In this document: positions 33,244-45,720 of the stretch, piece after piece
Position numbering within the stretch: position 1 is the first letter of the stretch
How the letters are laid out: each line of letters begins with the position of its first letter
NCBI GenBank assembly: GCA_905221605.1
Contig: CAJNDS010001458.1
Coordinates: 124,001-188,000, forward strand
Length of the DNA stretch: 64,000 nucleotides
Source of the DNA: Symbiodinium natans
Lineage: Eukaryota > Sar > Dinophyceae > Suessiales > Symbiodiniaceae
Direction of reading: 5' to 3'
Notes under the pieces: generated by a model
The model's database searches: none
What the model saw: the letters and a program-made list of their open reading frames with translations, nothing else
What the model was told of the DNA's origin: nothing
Translations under genes and position numbers: made by a program

Positions 33244-33390
33244 TGAACAAACTCACGATCTTTTGCAACTCGATTCTGAGCCTGAATGTCGCATCACGAT
33301 CTCATTTCAAGATGCTACTCCTACAAGGTCCAAAAGTCACATTCTGTTCAAGCAAAATATGGTTCACGGTACGGGAGAAAATGTTGATCA
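33244..33390 (-). repeat. 5' LTR (147 bp)
   Basis: Identical to 24823-24969. In element sense it begins TGATCAACAT and ends GTTTGTTCA, so the promoter and RNA start should lie within it. No clear TATA box was seen. Confidence 0.97.
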
Positions 33391-33395
33391 ACTAT
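33391..33395. repeat. Target-site duplication ACTAT (right)
   Basis: Matches 24818-24822 exactly and marks the other edge of the insertion. Confidence 0.95.
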
Positions 33396-33538
33396 TTCAG
33401 GGCTTCTCTTTCAACCCTATAGCGTCAGAAACGATAATTCAGAGCATAATGCACACCGAAGGTTCCTATATTAAAACTTCAGAGAACTTTCTATGCGAAC
33501 AGGTTACCCTATGAACACTTCCTGCACGAACAGGCGTC

Positions 33539-33940
33539 TTGCACCGTCCTTTCTTAGAGAAGTCGGCGTTGGGCGCTTGTCTGTTAAAGGAACATATACC
33601 GTGTGACCGGGGCAAGAAGTTGAAGGTGAGTCGAACATGGACTTTGTTGGATGGCACTTTTAGCGACATGTCGGCTGCATATGCTCCATGGCAGAATGGA
33701 CTTGTGGAAAGAAAAGGGGCTGTTTGGAAAGCGGTTTATTCAAAGACTTAGATGGAGACGTATCCTAGAAGCAAACAAGAAACCCAAGAGCTCATTGATC
33801 AGATCAACAATGCTGTGAACAGTATGTCACGTGTTGAAGGGTTTTCGCCTTTTCAGCATATGTGTGTGTTTGGTAGAGATTTGAGGGTGCTTGGCATGAT
33901 TAGTTACGACCATGAGCAGAGGTTTTTGCAGGGTGTTTGA
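33539..33940 (+). pseudogene. Broken integrase fragment of another retroelement
   Basis: Plus-strand frame with retroelement integrase phrases: YAPWQNGLVERKGAVWKAV (region around the catalytic Glu), then INNAVNSMSRVEGFSPFQ and VFGRDLRV. A TAG at about 33749 interrupts it in frame, and no other Pol domain adjoins. It is on the opposite strand to the intact copia element and differs in sequence, so it belongs to a different, decayed element. Confidence 0.75.
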
Positions 33941-33949
33941 ACCCTGGGT

Positions 33950-34190
33950 TCGAACTTGTGGAAGGGGGGTTGGGAGGGGGGAACAGACAAATCTCGAACT
34001 TAGGTTGAACCCAGGGTACCCTGGGTTCAACCCAGGGTTCGAATATAGAGTTCCCGAACTCAGGGTTCGAACATAGAGTTCCCGAACCCAGGGTTCGAAC
34101 ACAGAGTTCCCAAACCCAGGGTTCGAACATGGACTTTCCGAACCAGGGTTCGGACATAGAGTTCCCGACCAGGGTTCGAACATTTGAGGT
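33950..34190. repeat. GGGTTCGAAC minisatellite (roughly 30 bp unit)
   Basis: Units of cagggttcgaacatagagttcccgaac, variable at a few positions, about six copies. The open frames across it (SNPGFGNS-type peptides) follow the repeat. Confidence 0.88.
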
Positions 34191-34375
34191 GGGGTGGTCC
34201 CAGAGAGGAGGGGGGGTACGGGAAGGGGAGGGGGGGGGGCGGAGTTCCCGAACACATAGAGTTTGAAGGGGGCTTAAAAGTAAAGGGGGGGGGGCTTAAA
34301 GGGAGGCTTAAACGGGGGCTAGAGAGGCTTAAGAGGGAGGCTTTAGGGGGCTGAAAAAAAGGGGGCTTAAGGGCG
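34191..34375. repeat. G-rich purine tract
   Basis: Repeated ggggggcttaa and gaggcttaa motifs with runs of 7-10 G. Low complexity. Confidence 0.8.
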
Positions 34376-36214
34376 ACTCGAAACATTTCTTTATCTTGAA
34401 GATGAGAGTGAAAAAACGCAGAGCTCTTTTTCACTCCACGCTTGAGCCAAAACACACAAGGTGTTCGGCAAGTCTCTCGCAGAGTCAGCGCAGCTTCACT
34501 TTCGTGAATTCCATCTCAACTTTGTTAAACAAAGGAGGAACACATGCAAACGTCCTAGTGCTTCTAAGGACTTCAGTGCTTCAGCAAAACAAGGATACAA
34601 GTGCACAGCCACTCTGCTCGAACCTCAGTACGACGACACGAGCGAAGCGAGGGTCGGCGGCCAAGGTTTGAAGAGCAAACTCAGAGCAACACGCACTTCC
34701 TCAAGGATGCTCCTAAAGCATCTCTGGTGCTTCTTTGCTCATCATGCACACTCCAATCATCTCACGTCAAGCTCAAAGCAAGAAACACTTTCAAGCGCGG
34801 AAACAATGCCGGGACCGGAAAGAGCAAGACATGTACCTCTGGTCCCATCGGAGCAGCTTCTTTTATGTACTCACCTTATCGAACTCCAAAACAGTGCTCA
34901 TGAGACATGCCAGAGCCGTAGAACCAAGGTGCCCGTCAGATGTAGGTTCAATGGATCGGGTGCACTGTTCGAGCAGCCCCGCACGCCCTGAACTAGGATC
35001 TGGATTCCACCAAGTGACTGGTCTCCAGGAGATCACTTTCCTGGAATCCACCGCAATTCGATCCTGGAATCCACCGCAATTCGAACTAGCATTCTCGCGC
35101 GCCACAAAACCGCGCCCTACGCACCTTGACTTGGAGTACCGGGTGGTGTATTTCACACAAGGTGCCTGTCCTCGCTTCGGAAAAGTTCAAAACTGTTTGC
35201 TGAATCTGAATAGGCTCTGAGAATGCTCTGACCCTTCCCGAGAGTGGCCTGATGGTTTCAGAGCTCTTTTTGGGGTTAGACACGCAACAAGCCGCCGGGC
35301 ATTCCATATCCCAACCGTAGTGGCCCTCCACCGAACTAGCCATAACCTAGCGTTCAGGCCTATTGCGTGCAAACGCAGAATGCGGGTTTCATCTGCCTGC
35401 CGAGCAGAGCCTATTGCTGAGCCGCGTGCAGATGTCTGGCAGAACTCTCTTGGGGGAGCTGGGAAGGTTGGATCTGAAGTCATGAAGGGATTGTTTTGCA
35501 GGAGCTTCCTGAGATGCAGAGCAGTGTCAGCTGCTATATCAGCTTTGGATGGCGATGACACACGTCGCAGTCAACGTCAGTGCCCTCTCAAGTGGGCTGC
35601 AAGAACCTGGCAAGCATAGATCGTCCCAAGGTTCGTGATAGCGGAGCCAGTCGGAGCCCCTTGTGCCGCGTCAGAGCCTTCTCAGTCCTTTTCGCTGAAT
35701 CGTCACGCAGACCCCTCGGCCATCAGCACCCCCTCTCTGTCGGCAATAACGGTTGTTCAAATGTGTTTGGGGCCATGTGATCGTCACGCAGATCCCTCGG
35801 CCATAAACAGCGACAAGGGGTGGAGTACCCCGCTTTCGGCAAGAACGGTTGTTCACGGCCCTCTAATATCTGTGCAGGACTCGGTGGTAGGTCGAGGCGT
35901 GCCTGCGACATTTACCAACCCCTTCGGCAAGGGCTGCTTGCTCTGTGCGGCGCTGCCATTTGCTGACCTTGTGCCGACCTTGCGGCGTACGCCAAGCGCA
36001 GCTTTCAGGCACACAGCAGACCTCAGACCAGGTTTTTCATACGCATCCGGAACTCCGGCGAGGTGCTCGAGCAGAACGTTGAGGCCTCGAGTGCCTATGG
36101 TCTCCGACATCGTGAGGATCTACTGTGCTGTTCAAAATGCCGGAGTGACCCAGAGTGCTCTTTCGAGCCAGGCGTAGTCCGATAGACACTTTCTTCGTGG
36201 CCACTGGTTGCGTG

Positions 36215-37850
36215 CAGGCACTTGCACCTGGCTGACCGACAGTGCCAAGCCCCCTAGGTCACCCGTCACCGCATCCAGCACCAGGGTATGGCAGAGCAGC
36301 CAGGTCTGTCAAAGCAGCCTTCTTGCACAGCTGACTGAGCAGAATCATTTCGTGAGGGTTAGGTCCGTTGGTCCGGCCTTCATGCCTTTGTCCGCACTCC
36401 TCCGCGCTATGGCTTCATTGACTGTGAGTCGGAAGGCTTGTTCATAACGCCCAAAGGGACGTAAGAAGAGTCCAGTTCTCTCTCTCAGTCGTTGCGGGCC
36501 AGCCATGGCCAGGCCAGGCGTTCTTCATGCACAGAGTATTGGACCAGGCCGGCATAGACGGCATAGACGTGCCATAGTTTGCCTAGCAAGGTCCAAACCT
36601 AGGCGGCGTTCCTGCACTTGTGATGCAGGGGCGTGAGAGCCTCTTCCTGGTGAAAGAGCAGCCCCGAGCGTCTTGAGTCAGTGATCAGCACGCAATCGGC
36701 GACAAGGGCGATCTCCTTGCGCTGAGTATCGTGGTGATGTGCTGACCTTGTGCTGACCTGGCAGCGCTCGCCATGAACTTTGCAGCTTTCAGGCAGAGAG
36801 CGCACTGCAAGACAGCGCTGGAGCTTATTTTGGCAGCCGTCCCCAGACCGCACGTCTCATCCACATCCGGAACTCCTGTGAGGTGCTCCAGCAAAGCGTT
36901 GAGGCTTCGAGTGCCTATGGTCACCGACATCATGAGGATCTACTGTGCTGTTCAAAGTGCCGGAGTGACCCAGCGTGCTGTTTCGAGGGAGCGGTAGTCC
37001 GATAGACTGTCAGGCGACGCTGGTACACTTGTCATCTGCACGCACTTACAAGTTACCTTTCCTACTTCAACCAAAGGCGTTCAGTGCTACAGGCACTTGC
37101 TCCTGGCTGACCGACAGTGCCAAGCCCCCTAGGTCACCCGTCACCGCATCCAGCACCAGGGAATGGCAGAGCAGCCAGGTCCTTCAAAGCAGCCTTCTTG
37201 CACAGCTGACTGAGCAGAATGAGTCAGGGTCAGGTCCGTTGGTCCGGCCTTCGTCCCTTTGTCCGCACTCCGCCGCGCTGTGGCCTCATTGACTGTGAGT
37301 CGGAAGGCCTGTTCATAACGCCCAAAGGGACGTAAGAAGAGTCCAGTTCTGTCTCTCAGTCGTCGCGGGCCAGCCATGGCCAGGCCAGGCGTTCTTCATG
37401 CACAGTGTGTTGGACGAGGCCGGCATAGACGGCATAGACGTGCCATAGTTTGCCTAGCAAGGTCCAAACCTAGGCGGCGTTCCTGCACTTGTGATGCAGG
37501 GGTGTGAGAGCCTCTTCCTGGTGAAAGAGCAGCCCCGAGCGTCTTGAGTCAGTGATCAGCACGCGCTCGGCGACAAGGGCGATCTCCTTGCGCTGAGTAT
37601 CGTGGTGATGTGCTGACCTTGTGCTGACCTGGCAGCGCTCGCCATGAACTTTGCAGCTTTCAGGCAGAGGGCGCGCTGCAGGACAGCGCTGGAGCTTATT
37701 TTGGCAGCCGTCCCCAGACCGCACGTCTCATCCACATCCGGAACTCCGGTGAGGTGCTCGAGCAAGGCGTTTGGGCTTCGAGTGCCTATGGTCTCCGACA
37801 TCGTGAGGATCTACTGTGCTGTTCAAAGTGCCGGAGTGACCAAGCGTGCT
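36215..37850. repeat. Local tandem duplication, roughly 871 bp period
   Basis: The block containing cctaggtcacccgtcaccgc, ggacgtaagaagagtcc and aggcggcgttcctgcacttg occurs twice in a row (for example aggcggcgt at 36601 and 37472). Confidence 0.9.
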
Positions 37851-40800
37851 TTGACATATTCTTCGTGGCCACTGGTGCCTTGAGTGCATCGGCTGCTACA
37901 GGCACTTGCACCTGGCTGACCGAAAGTGCCAAGGCCCCCAGGTCAGCCTTCACCACATCCAGTGCCAGGATGTGCCAAAGCACCCAGGTCTGTCAGGCCC
38001 TTGAGCGGGGTTGAGAAGCAGCCTTCTTGCACGGCTTAGTGAGCAGCTGCCGCGCGCTTAGGCTGACAAAGCCCACGAATACAAAAATTGGGAAATGTAG
38101 TTGCGTGTCCTACTCTGCCCTGAAACGTCCTGAGCCGTCTCGCAAAGAAGCCCAGGAGTTGAGATGATACAGGAACAGTCCACGATGGCCATGGACTGCC
38201 GACATCGCCATCGATGGTCGTGGATCATGACAAGTAATCTGCCGGCTTAGCTTCGGTGCCTGTACTAGGTCCCTCGCAGCTGCAGCACTGCAGAGGGACA
38301 CCGTACTCTGGAGTACAATTCCGTCAGGTCCGGCCTTCAGCCCTTTGTCCGCACTCCGCCCCGCGGCTGTATGGCTTCGTTGCCTGGAACATAAGAAGTG
38401 GGCAAGCGGAAACAATGCCGGGACCGGAAAGAGCAAGACATGTACCTCTGGTCCCATCGGAGCAGCTTCTTTTATGTACTCACCTTATCGAACTCAAAAA
38501 CAGTGCTCATGAGACATGCCAGATTCGTAGAACCAAGGTGCGGCCCGTGTAGGTTCAACGGATCGGGTGCACTGTTAGGGCACCCCCGCACGCCCTGAAT
38601 TAGGATCTGGATTCCAGGAGATCACTTTCCTGGAATTCTCGCACGCCACAAACCCGCGCCCTACGCACCCTGACTTGGAGTACCCGGTCGTGTATTTCAC
38701 ACAGGGTGTCTGTCCTTGCTTCGGAAGAGTTCCCAACTGTTTGGGGCTGTTTCTAAATAGGCTCTGAGAATGCTCTGACCCTTCCCGAGAGTGGCCTGAT
38801 GGTTTCAGAGCCCTTGTGGGGGTTAGACACGCAACAAGTCCCCGGGCATTCATATCCCAACCGTAGTGGCCCTCCACCGAACTAGCCCTAACCTAACGTT
38901 CAGGCCTATTGCGTGCAAACGCAGAATGCGGGTTTCATCTGCCTGCCGAGCAGAGCCTACTGCTGAGCCGCACGCAGATGTCTGGCAGAGCTCTCTTGGG
39001 GGAGCTGGGAAGGTTGGATCTGAAGTCATGAAGGGATTGATTTTCAGGGGCTTCCTGAGACGCAGAGCAGTGTCAGCTGCTGTATCAGCTTTGGATGGCG
39101 ATGACACACGTCGCAGTCAACGTCAGTGCCCTCTCAGGTGGGCTGCAAGAACCTGGCAAGCATAGATCGTCCCCAGGTTCGTGATAGCGGAGCTGTTCGG
39201 AGCCCCTTGTGCTGCGTCAGACCTGCTCAGTCCTATTCGCTGAATGGTCACGCAGACCCCTCGGCCATCAGCACCCCCTCTCTGTGGGGCCATGTGATCG
39301 TCAGGCAGACCCCTCGGCCATAAACAGCGACAAGGGGTGGAGTACCCCGCTTTCGGCAAGAACGGTTGTTCACGGGCCTCTAATATCTGTGCAGGACTCG
39401 GTGGTAGGTCGAGGCGTGCCTGCGACATGTACCAACCCCTTCGGCAAGGGCTGCTTGCTCTGTGCGGCGCTGCCATTTGCTGACCTTGTGCCGACCTTGC
39501 GGCGTACGCCAAGCGCAGCTTTCAGGCACACAGCAGACCTCAGACCAGGTTTTTCATACGCATCCGGAATTCGAGTGCCTATGGTCTCCGACATCGTGAG
39601 GATCTACTGCGCTGTTCAAAGTGCCGGAGCGACCCAGCGTGCTGTTTCGAGGGAGCGGTAGTCCGATAGACACTTTCTTCGCGGCCACTGGCGCCTTGCG
39701 TGCAGCGGCTGCTACAGGCACTTTCACCTGGCTGACCGAAAGTGCAACGCCCCCTAGGTCACCCGTCGTCGCATCCAGCACCAGGGTATGGCAGAGCAGC
39801 CAGGTCTGTCAGGCCATTGAGCCCTGTTGAGAAGCAGCCTTCTTGCACGGCTGAGTGAGCAGTGCCGCGCGCTTAGGCTGACAAAGCCCACGAATACCAA
39901 AATTGGGAAATGTAGTTGCGTGTCCTACTCTGCTTTGAAGCGTACTGAGCCGTCTCGCAAAGTAACCCACAGGAGTTGAGATGATACAGGAACAGTCCAC
40001 GATGGCCATGGATTGCCGACATCGCCATCGATGGTCGTGGATCATGACAAGTAATCTGCCGGCTTAGCTTCGGTGCCTGTACTAGGTCCCTCGCAGCTGC
40101 AGCACTGCAGAGCGACACCGTACTCAGCAGTTCAATTCCGTCAGGTCGGGCCTTCAGCCCTTTGTCCACACTCCGCCCCGCGGCTGTATGGCTTTGTCGC
40201 CTGGAGCAAAAGAGGTTGGCAAGCGGAAACAATGCCTGGACCAGAAAGAGCAAGACATGTACCTCTGGTCCCATCGGAACAGCTTCCTTGATGTAATCAC
40301 CTTATCGAACTTAAAAACAGTGCTCATGTGACATGCCAGAGCCGTAGAACCAAGGTGCGGCCCATGTAGGTTCAATGCATCGGGTGCACTGTTAGGGCAC
40401 CCCCGCACGCCCTGAATTAGGATCTGGATTCCACCAAGTGACTGGTCTCCAGGAGATCACTTTCCTGGAATTCTCCCGCGCCACAAACCCACGCCCTACG
40501 CACCCTGACTTGGGGTACCCGGTGGTGTGTTTCACACAGGGTGCCTGTCCTTGCTTCGGAAGAGTTCCCAACTGTTTGGGGCTGTTTCTAAATAGGCTCT
40601 GAGAATGCTCTGACCCTTCCCGAGAGTGGCCTGATGGTTTCAGAGCCCTTGTTGGGGTTAGACACGCAGCAAGCCCCCGGGCATTCCATATCCTAACCGG
40701 AGTGGCCCTCCACCGAACTAGCCCTAACCTAACGTTCAGGCCTATTGCGCGCAAACGCAGAATGAGGTTTCATCTAGCAGAGCCTTGTGCTGAGCCGCGT

Positions 40801-43800
40801 GCAGATGTCTGGCAGAACTCTCTTGGGGGAGCTGGGAAGGTTGGATCTGTAGTCATGAAGGGATTGATTTTCAGGAGCTTCCTGAGATGCGGAGCAGTGT
40901 CAGCTGCTATATCAACTTTGGATGGCGATGACACACGTCGCAGTCAACGTCAGTGCCCTCTCAGGTGGGCTGCAAGAACCTGGCAAGCATAGATCGTCCC
41001 AAGGTTCGTGATAGCGGAGCTATGCGGAGCCCCTTGTGCTGTTTCAGCGCCTGCCCAGGACTATTCGAGCCGTGCGGCACTCGATGTGCTTGGGGCCATG
41101 TGATCGTCACGCAGACCCCTGGGCCATGAACACCTAAAAGCCACGGAGTACACTTTTGGGAAAAGTGTTGTTCACTGCCTCTGGTATCTGTGCAAGACTC
41201 AGCGGGGGGCTCGAGCAATGGCTTCGACACTCTCCAGCCTCCCCTACCTTACTCCAACAGCGACAAGGGCACTCTGCTTGCGTCGTTGCGATTTCCTGAC
41301 CTTGTGCCGAAATGGGGCACAGCACACCACAAGACAGCACCGGAGCAATTCTTTGCAGCTGTCGTCAGACCAGGTTTTTCAGAACATATGCATCCGGAAC
41401 TCCGGTGAGGTGCTCGAGCAAGGCGTTTGGGCTTCGAGTGCCTATGGTCTCCGACATCGTGAGGATCTACTGTGCTGTTCAAAGTGCCGGAGTGACCCAG
41501 CGTGCTCTTTCGAGGGAGCGGTAGTCCGATAGACACCTTCCACTTGCGCCTGGCTGACCGACAGTGCCACGCCTCCTAGGTCACCCGTCACTGCATCCAG
41601 CACCAGGGTAGGGCAGAGCAGCCAGGTCCTTCAAAGCAGCCTTCTTGCACAGCTGACTGAGCAGAATGAGTCAGGGTCAGGTCCGTTGGTCCGGCCTTCA
41701 TCCCTTTATCCGCACTCCTCCGCGCTATGGCTTCATTGACTGTGAGTCGGAAGGCTTGTTCATAACGCCCAAAGGGACGTAAGAAGAGTCCAGTTCTGTC
41801 TCTCAGTCGTCGCGGGCCAGCCATGGCCAGGCCAGGCGTTCTTCATGCACAGTGTGTTGGACCAGGCCGGCATAGACGGCATAGACGTGCCATAGTTTGC
41901 CTAGCAAGGTCCAAACCTAGGCGGCGTTCCTGCCCTGCACTTGTGATGCAGGGGTGTGAGAGCCTCTTCCTGGTGAAAGAGCAGCCCCGAGCGTCTTGAG
42001 TCTGTGATCAGCACGCGCTCGGCGACAAGGGCGATCTCCTTGCGCTGAGTATCGTGGTGATGTGCTGACCTTGCGCTGACCTGGCAGCGCCCTCCATGAA
42101 CTTTGCTGCTTTCAGGCAGAGGGCGCGCTGCAGGACAGCGCTGGAGCTTATTTTGGCAGCCGTTCCCAGACTGCACGTTTCATACGCATCTGGGACTCCG
42201 GTGAGGTGCTCGAGCAAGGCGTTTGGGCTTCGAGTGCCTATGGTCTCCGACATCGTGAGGATCTACTGTGCTGTTCAAAGTGCCGGAGTGACCCAGCGTG
42301 CTCTTTCGAGGGAGCGGTAGTCCGATAGACACTTTCTTCGCGGCCACTGGCGCCGTGCGTGCATCGGCTGCTGCAGGCACTTGCACCTGGCTGACCGAAA
42401 GTGCCAAGGCCCCCAGGTCAGCCTTCACCCTGTTGAGAAGCAGCCTTCTTGCATGGCTGAGTGAGCAGCTGCCGCGCGCTTAGGCTGACAAAGCCCACGA
42501 ATACCAAAATTGGGAGATGTAGTTGCGTGTCCTACTCTGCCCTGAAACGGCCTGAGCCGTCTCGCAAAGAAACCCACAGGAGTTGAGATGAAGCAGGAAC
42601 AGTCCAGGATGGTCATGGACTGCCGACATCGCCATCGATGGTCGTGGATCATGACAAGTAATCTGCCGGCTTAGCTTCGGTGCCTGTACTAGATCCCTCG
42701 CAGCTGCAGCACTGCAGAGGGACACCGTACCCTGCAGTACAATTCCGTCAGGTCCGGCCTTCAGCCCTTTGTCCGCACTCCGCCCCGCGGCTGTATGGCT
42801 TCGGTGCCTGGAACATGAGAAGTGGGCAAGCGGAAACAATGCCTGGACCAGAAAGAGCAAGACATGTACCTCTGGTCCCAGCGGAGCAGCTTCCTTGATG
42901 TAATCACCTTATCGAACTTAAAAACAGTGCTCCTGAGACATGCCAGGGCCGAAGAACCAAGGTGCGGCCCGTGTAGGTTCAATGGATCGGGCGCACTGTT
43001 AGGCCAGCACGTTGCCACCGCCAGGCACACGATCTGGGATGTGGGAGTGGTCTTTGCGCTTAGGCTGACAAAGCCCACGAATGCTAAGATTGGGGAATGT
43101 AGTTGCGTGTCCTACTCTGCCCTGAAACGGCCTGAGCCGTCTCGCAAAGAAGCCACAACGGGTGAGATGATACAGGAACAGTTCACGATCTCCATGGACA
43201 GTGCGGACATCGACAGCGCTTGTGGTGGGATCATAACAGGTAATCTGCCGGCTCAGCTTCGGTGCCCGTACTAGGTCCCTTGCAGCTGAAGCGCTGCAGA
43301 GGGACGACATACTCTGCAGTACAATTCCGTCAGGTCCGGCCTTCAGCCCTTTGTCCAGCACTGCGACCCGTGGCTTCGTTGCCTGCGAGTCGACAGGCCT
43401 GTTTATAAGACGTGGGCAAGCCCAAACAGTGCCTGGACCAGAAATGAGGAAGACATGTACCCCTGGTCCCATCGGAACAGCTTCCTTGATGTGATCGCCT
43501 TATCGAACTTAAAAACAGTACTCATGAGACAGGTGCGGGCCGTCAGATGTAGGTTCAATGGATCGGGTGCACTGTTCGGGCAGCCCCGCACGCCCTGAAC
43601 TAGGATCTGGATTCCACCAAGTGACTGGTCTCCAGGAGATCACTTTCCTGGAATCCCCCCGCGATTCGAGCTAGCACTCTCGCGCGCCACAAACCCGCGC
43701 CCTACGCACCCTGACTTGGAGTACCCGGTGGTGTGTTTCAAACAGGGTGTCTGTCCTTGCTTCGGAAGAGTTCCCAGCTGTTTGGGGCGGTTTCTAAATA

Positions 43801-45459
43801 GGCTCTGAGAATGCTCTGACTCTTCCCGAGAGTGGCCTGGTGGTTGCAGAGCCCTTGTTGGGGTGAGACACGCAACAAGCCCCCGGGCATTCCATTGCCA
43901 ACCGTAGTGGCCCTCCACCGAACTAGCCCTAACCTAACGTTCAGGCCTGTTGCGTGCAAACGCAGAATGCGGGTTTCATCTGCCTGCCGAGCAGAGCCTT
44001 TTGCTGAGCCGCGTGCAGATGTATGGCAGAGCTCTCTTGGGGGAGCTGGGAAGGTCGGATCTGAAGTCATGAAGGGATTTGTTTCAGGAGCTTCACTGCG
44101 ACCCGTGGCTTCGTTGCCTGCGAGTCGACAGGCCTGTTTATGAGACGTGGGCAAGCCCAAACAGTGCCTGGACCAGAAATGAGCAAGACATGTACCCCTG
44201 GTCCCATCGGAACAGCTTCCTTGATGTGATCGCCTTATCGAACTTAAAAACAGTACTCATGAGACAGGTGCGGGCCGTCAGATGTAGGTTTAATGGATCG
44301 GGTGCACTGTTCGGGCAGCCCCGCACGCCCTGAACTAGGATCTGGATTCCACCAAGTGCCAAGTGACTGGTCTCCAGGAGATCACTTTCCTGGAATCCCC
44401 CCGCGATTTGAACTAGCACTCTCGCGCGCCACAAACCCGCGCCCTACGCACCCTGACTTGGAGTACCCGGTGGTGTATTTCACACAGGGTGTCTGTCCTT
44501 GCTTCGGAAGAGTTCCCAGCTGTTTGGGGCTGCTTCTAAATAGGCTCTGAGAATGCTCTGACCCTTCCCGAGAGTGGCCTGATGGTTTCAGAGCCCGTGT
44601 TGGGGTTAGACACGCAACAAGCCCCCTTGCATTCCATATCCCAACCGTAGTGGCCCTCCACCGAACTAGCCCTAACCTAACGTTCAGGCCTATTGCGTGC
44701 AAACGCAGAATGCGGGTTTCATCTGCCTGCCGAGCAGAGCCTTTTGCTGAGCCGCGTGCAGATGTCTGGCAGAACTCTCTTGGGGGAGCTGGGAATGTTG
44801 GATCTGAAGTCATGAAGGGATTGATTTTCAGGAGCTTCCTGAGATGCAGCGCAGTGTCAGCTGCTATATCAGCTTTGGATGGCGACGACACACGTCGCAG
44901 TCAACGTCAGAGCCCTCTCAGGTGGGCTGCAAAAACCTGGCAAGCATAGATCGTCCCAAGGTTCGTGATAGCGGAGCCAGTCGGAGCCCCTTGTGCTGCA
45001 TCAGCGCCTGCTCAGTCCTCTTCGCTGAATCGTCAGGCAGACCCCTCGGCCATCACCCCCTCTCTGTCGGCAATAACGTTTGTTCACTGCCTCTGGTATC
45101 TGTACCGGACTCAGCCACGGGGTGAGGAATGGCTTCGGAACTCTCCAGCCTGCCCTACCCTTGATCCAGGGCGGGTGGTCACTCACTCGGTGACAAGAGC
45201 AATAATTTCCTGACCTTGTGCCGACCTTGCGGCGTACGCCATGTGCAGCTTTGGGGCACAGCACACCACAAGACAGCACCGGAGCCCTTTTTTGCAGCTG
45301 TCGTCAGACCAGGGGTTCCAGAACATGCGCATCCGGAACTCCGGTGAGATGCTCGAGCAAAGCATTGAAGCTTCGAGTGCCTATGGTCTCCGACATCGTG
45401 AGGATCTACTGTGCTGTTCAAAGTGCCGGCGTGACCCAGCAGGCCTCTGAAACTTCATA

Positions 45460-45720
45460 GATTCAGCCGTTTAGGATGACATGAAGAGTCCAACGCATGC
45501 CCAGACCCCCCAAACACGCCGCCCCCGCCTCCCACACCGCCCGGTCACCCCCCTCCTGTTTGGATTGTGTAGTTAAAAGGGCCTCAGTGCATGCCCAAAC
45601 CCTCCCCTAAACACGTCACCCGCCTTTAACACCAGGGCTCACATCAAAACCAAACGCTTAGCAATGTGGGCAAATGCACACCTGCAGTTCACTGCTTAGT
45701 CTCATACTCTCGCCGTGGAG
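45460..45720. other. Unique sequence interrupting the array
   Basis: About 260 bp without match elsewhere in the window. It contains two gcatgccca-bearing C-rich stretches and is flanked by array modules on both sides. No gene seen. Confidence 0.6.

Larger units (their letters stand above)
24823..33390 (-). mobile_element. Complete Ty1/copia LTR retrotransposon
   Basis: 8568 bp element bounded by two 147 bp direct repeats that are identical at every base. Each starts TG and ends CA, and the pair is flanked by the 5 bp duplication ACTAT. Reading on the minus strand, the order is 5' LTR (33390-33244), primer-binding site immediately adjacent, a 690 bp leader, one uninterrupted Gag-Pol frame (32557-25385), a roughly 400 bp 3' region, a polypurine tract and the 3' LTR (24969-24823). 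Integrase precedes reverse transcriptase, the Ty1/copia order. Identical LTRs and an intact frame indicate very recent insertion and possible activity. Confidence 0.97.

Noticed and set aside
34030..34180. GGTTCGAA motifs resembling tRNA T-loops or a B box
   Set aside because: They occur in a tandem minisatellite with no cloverleaf, anticodon arm or A box around them.
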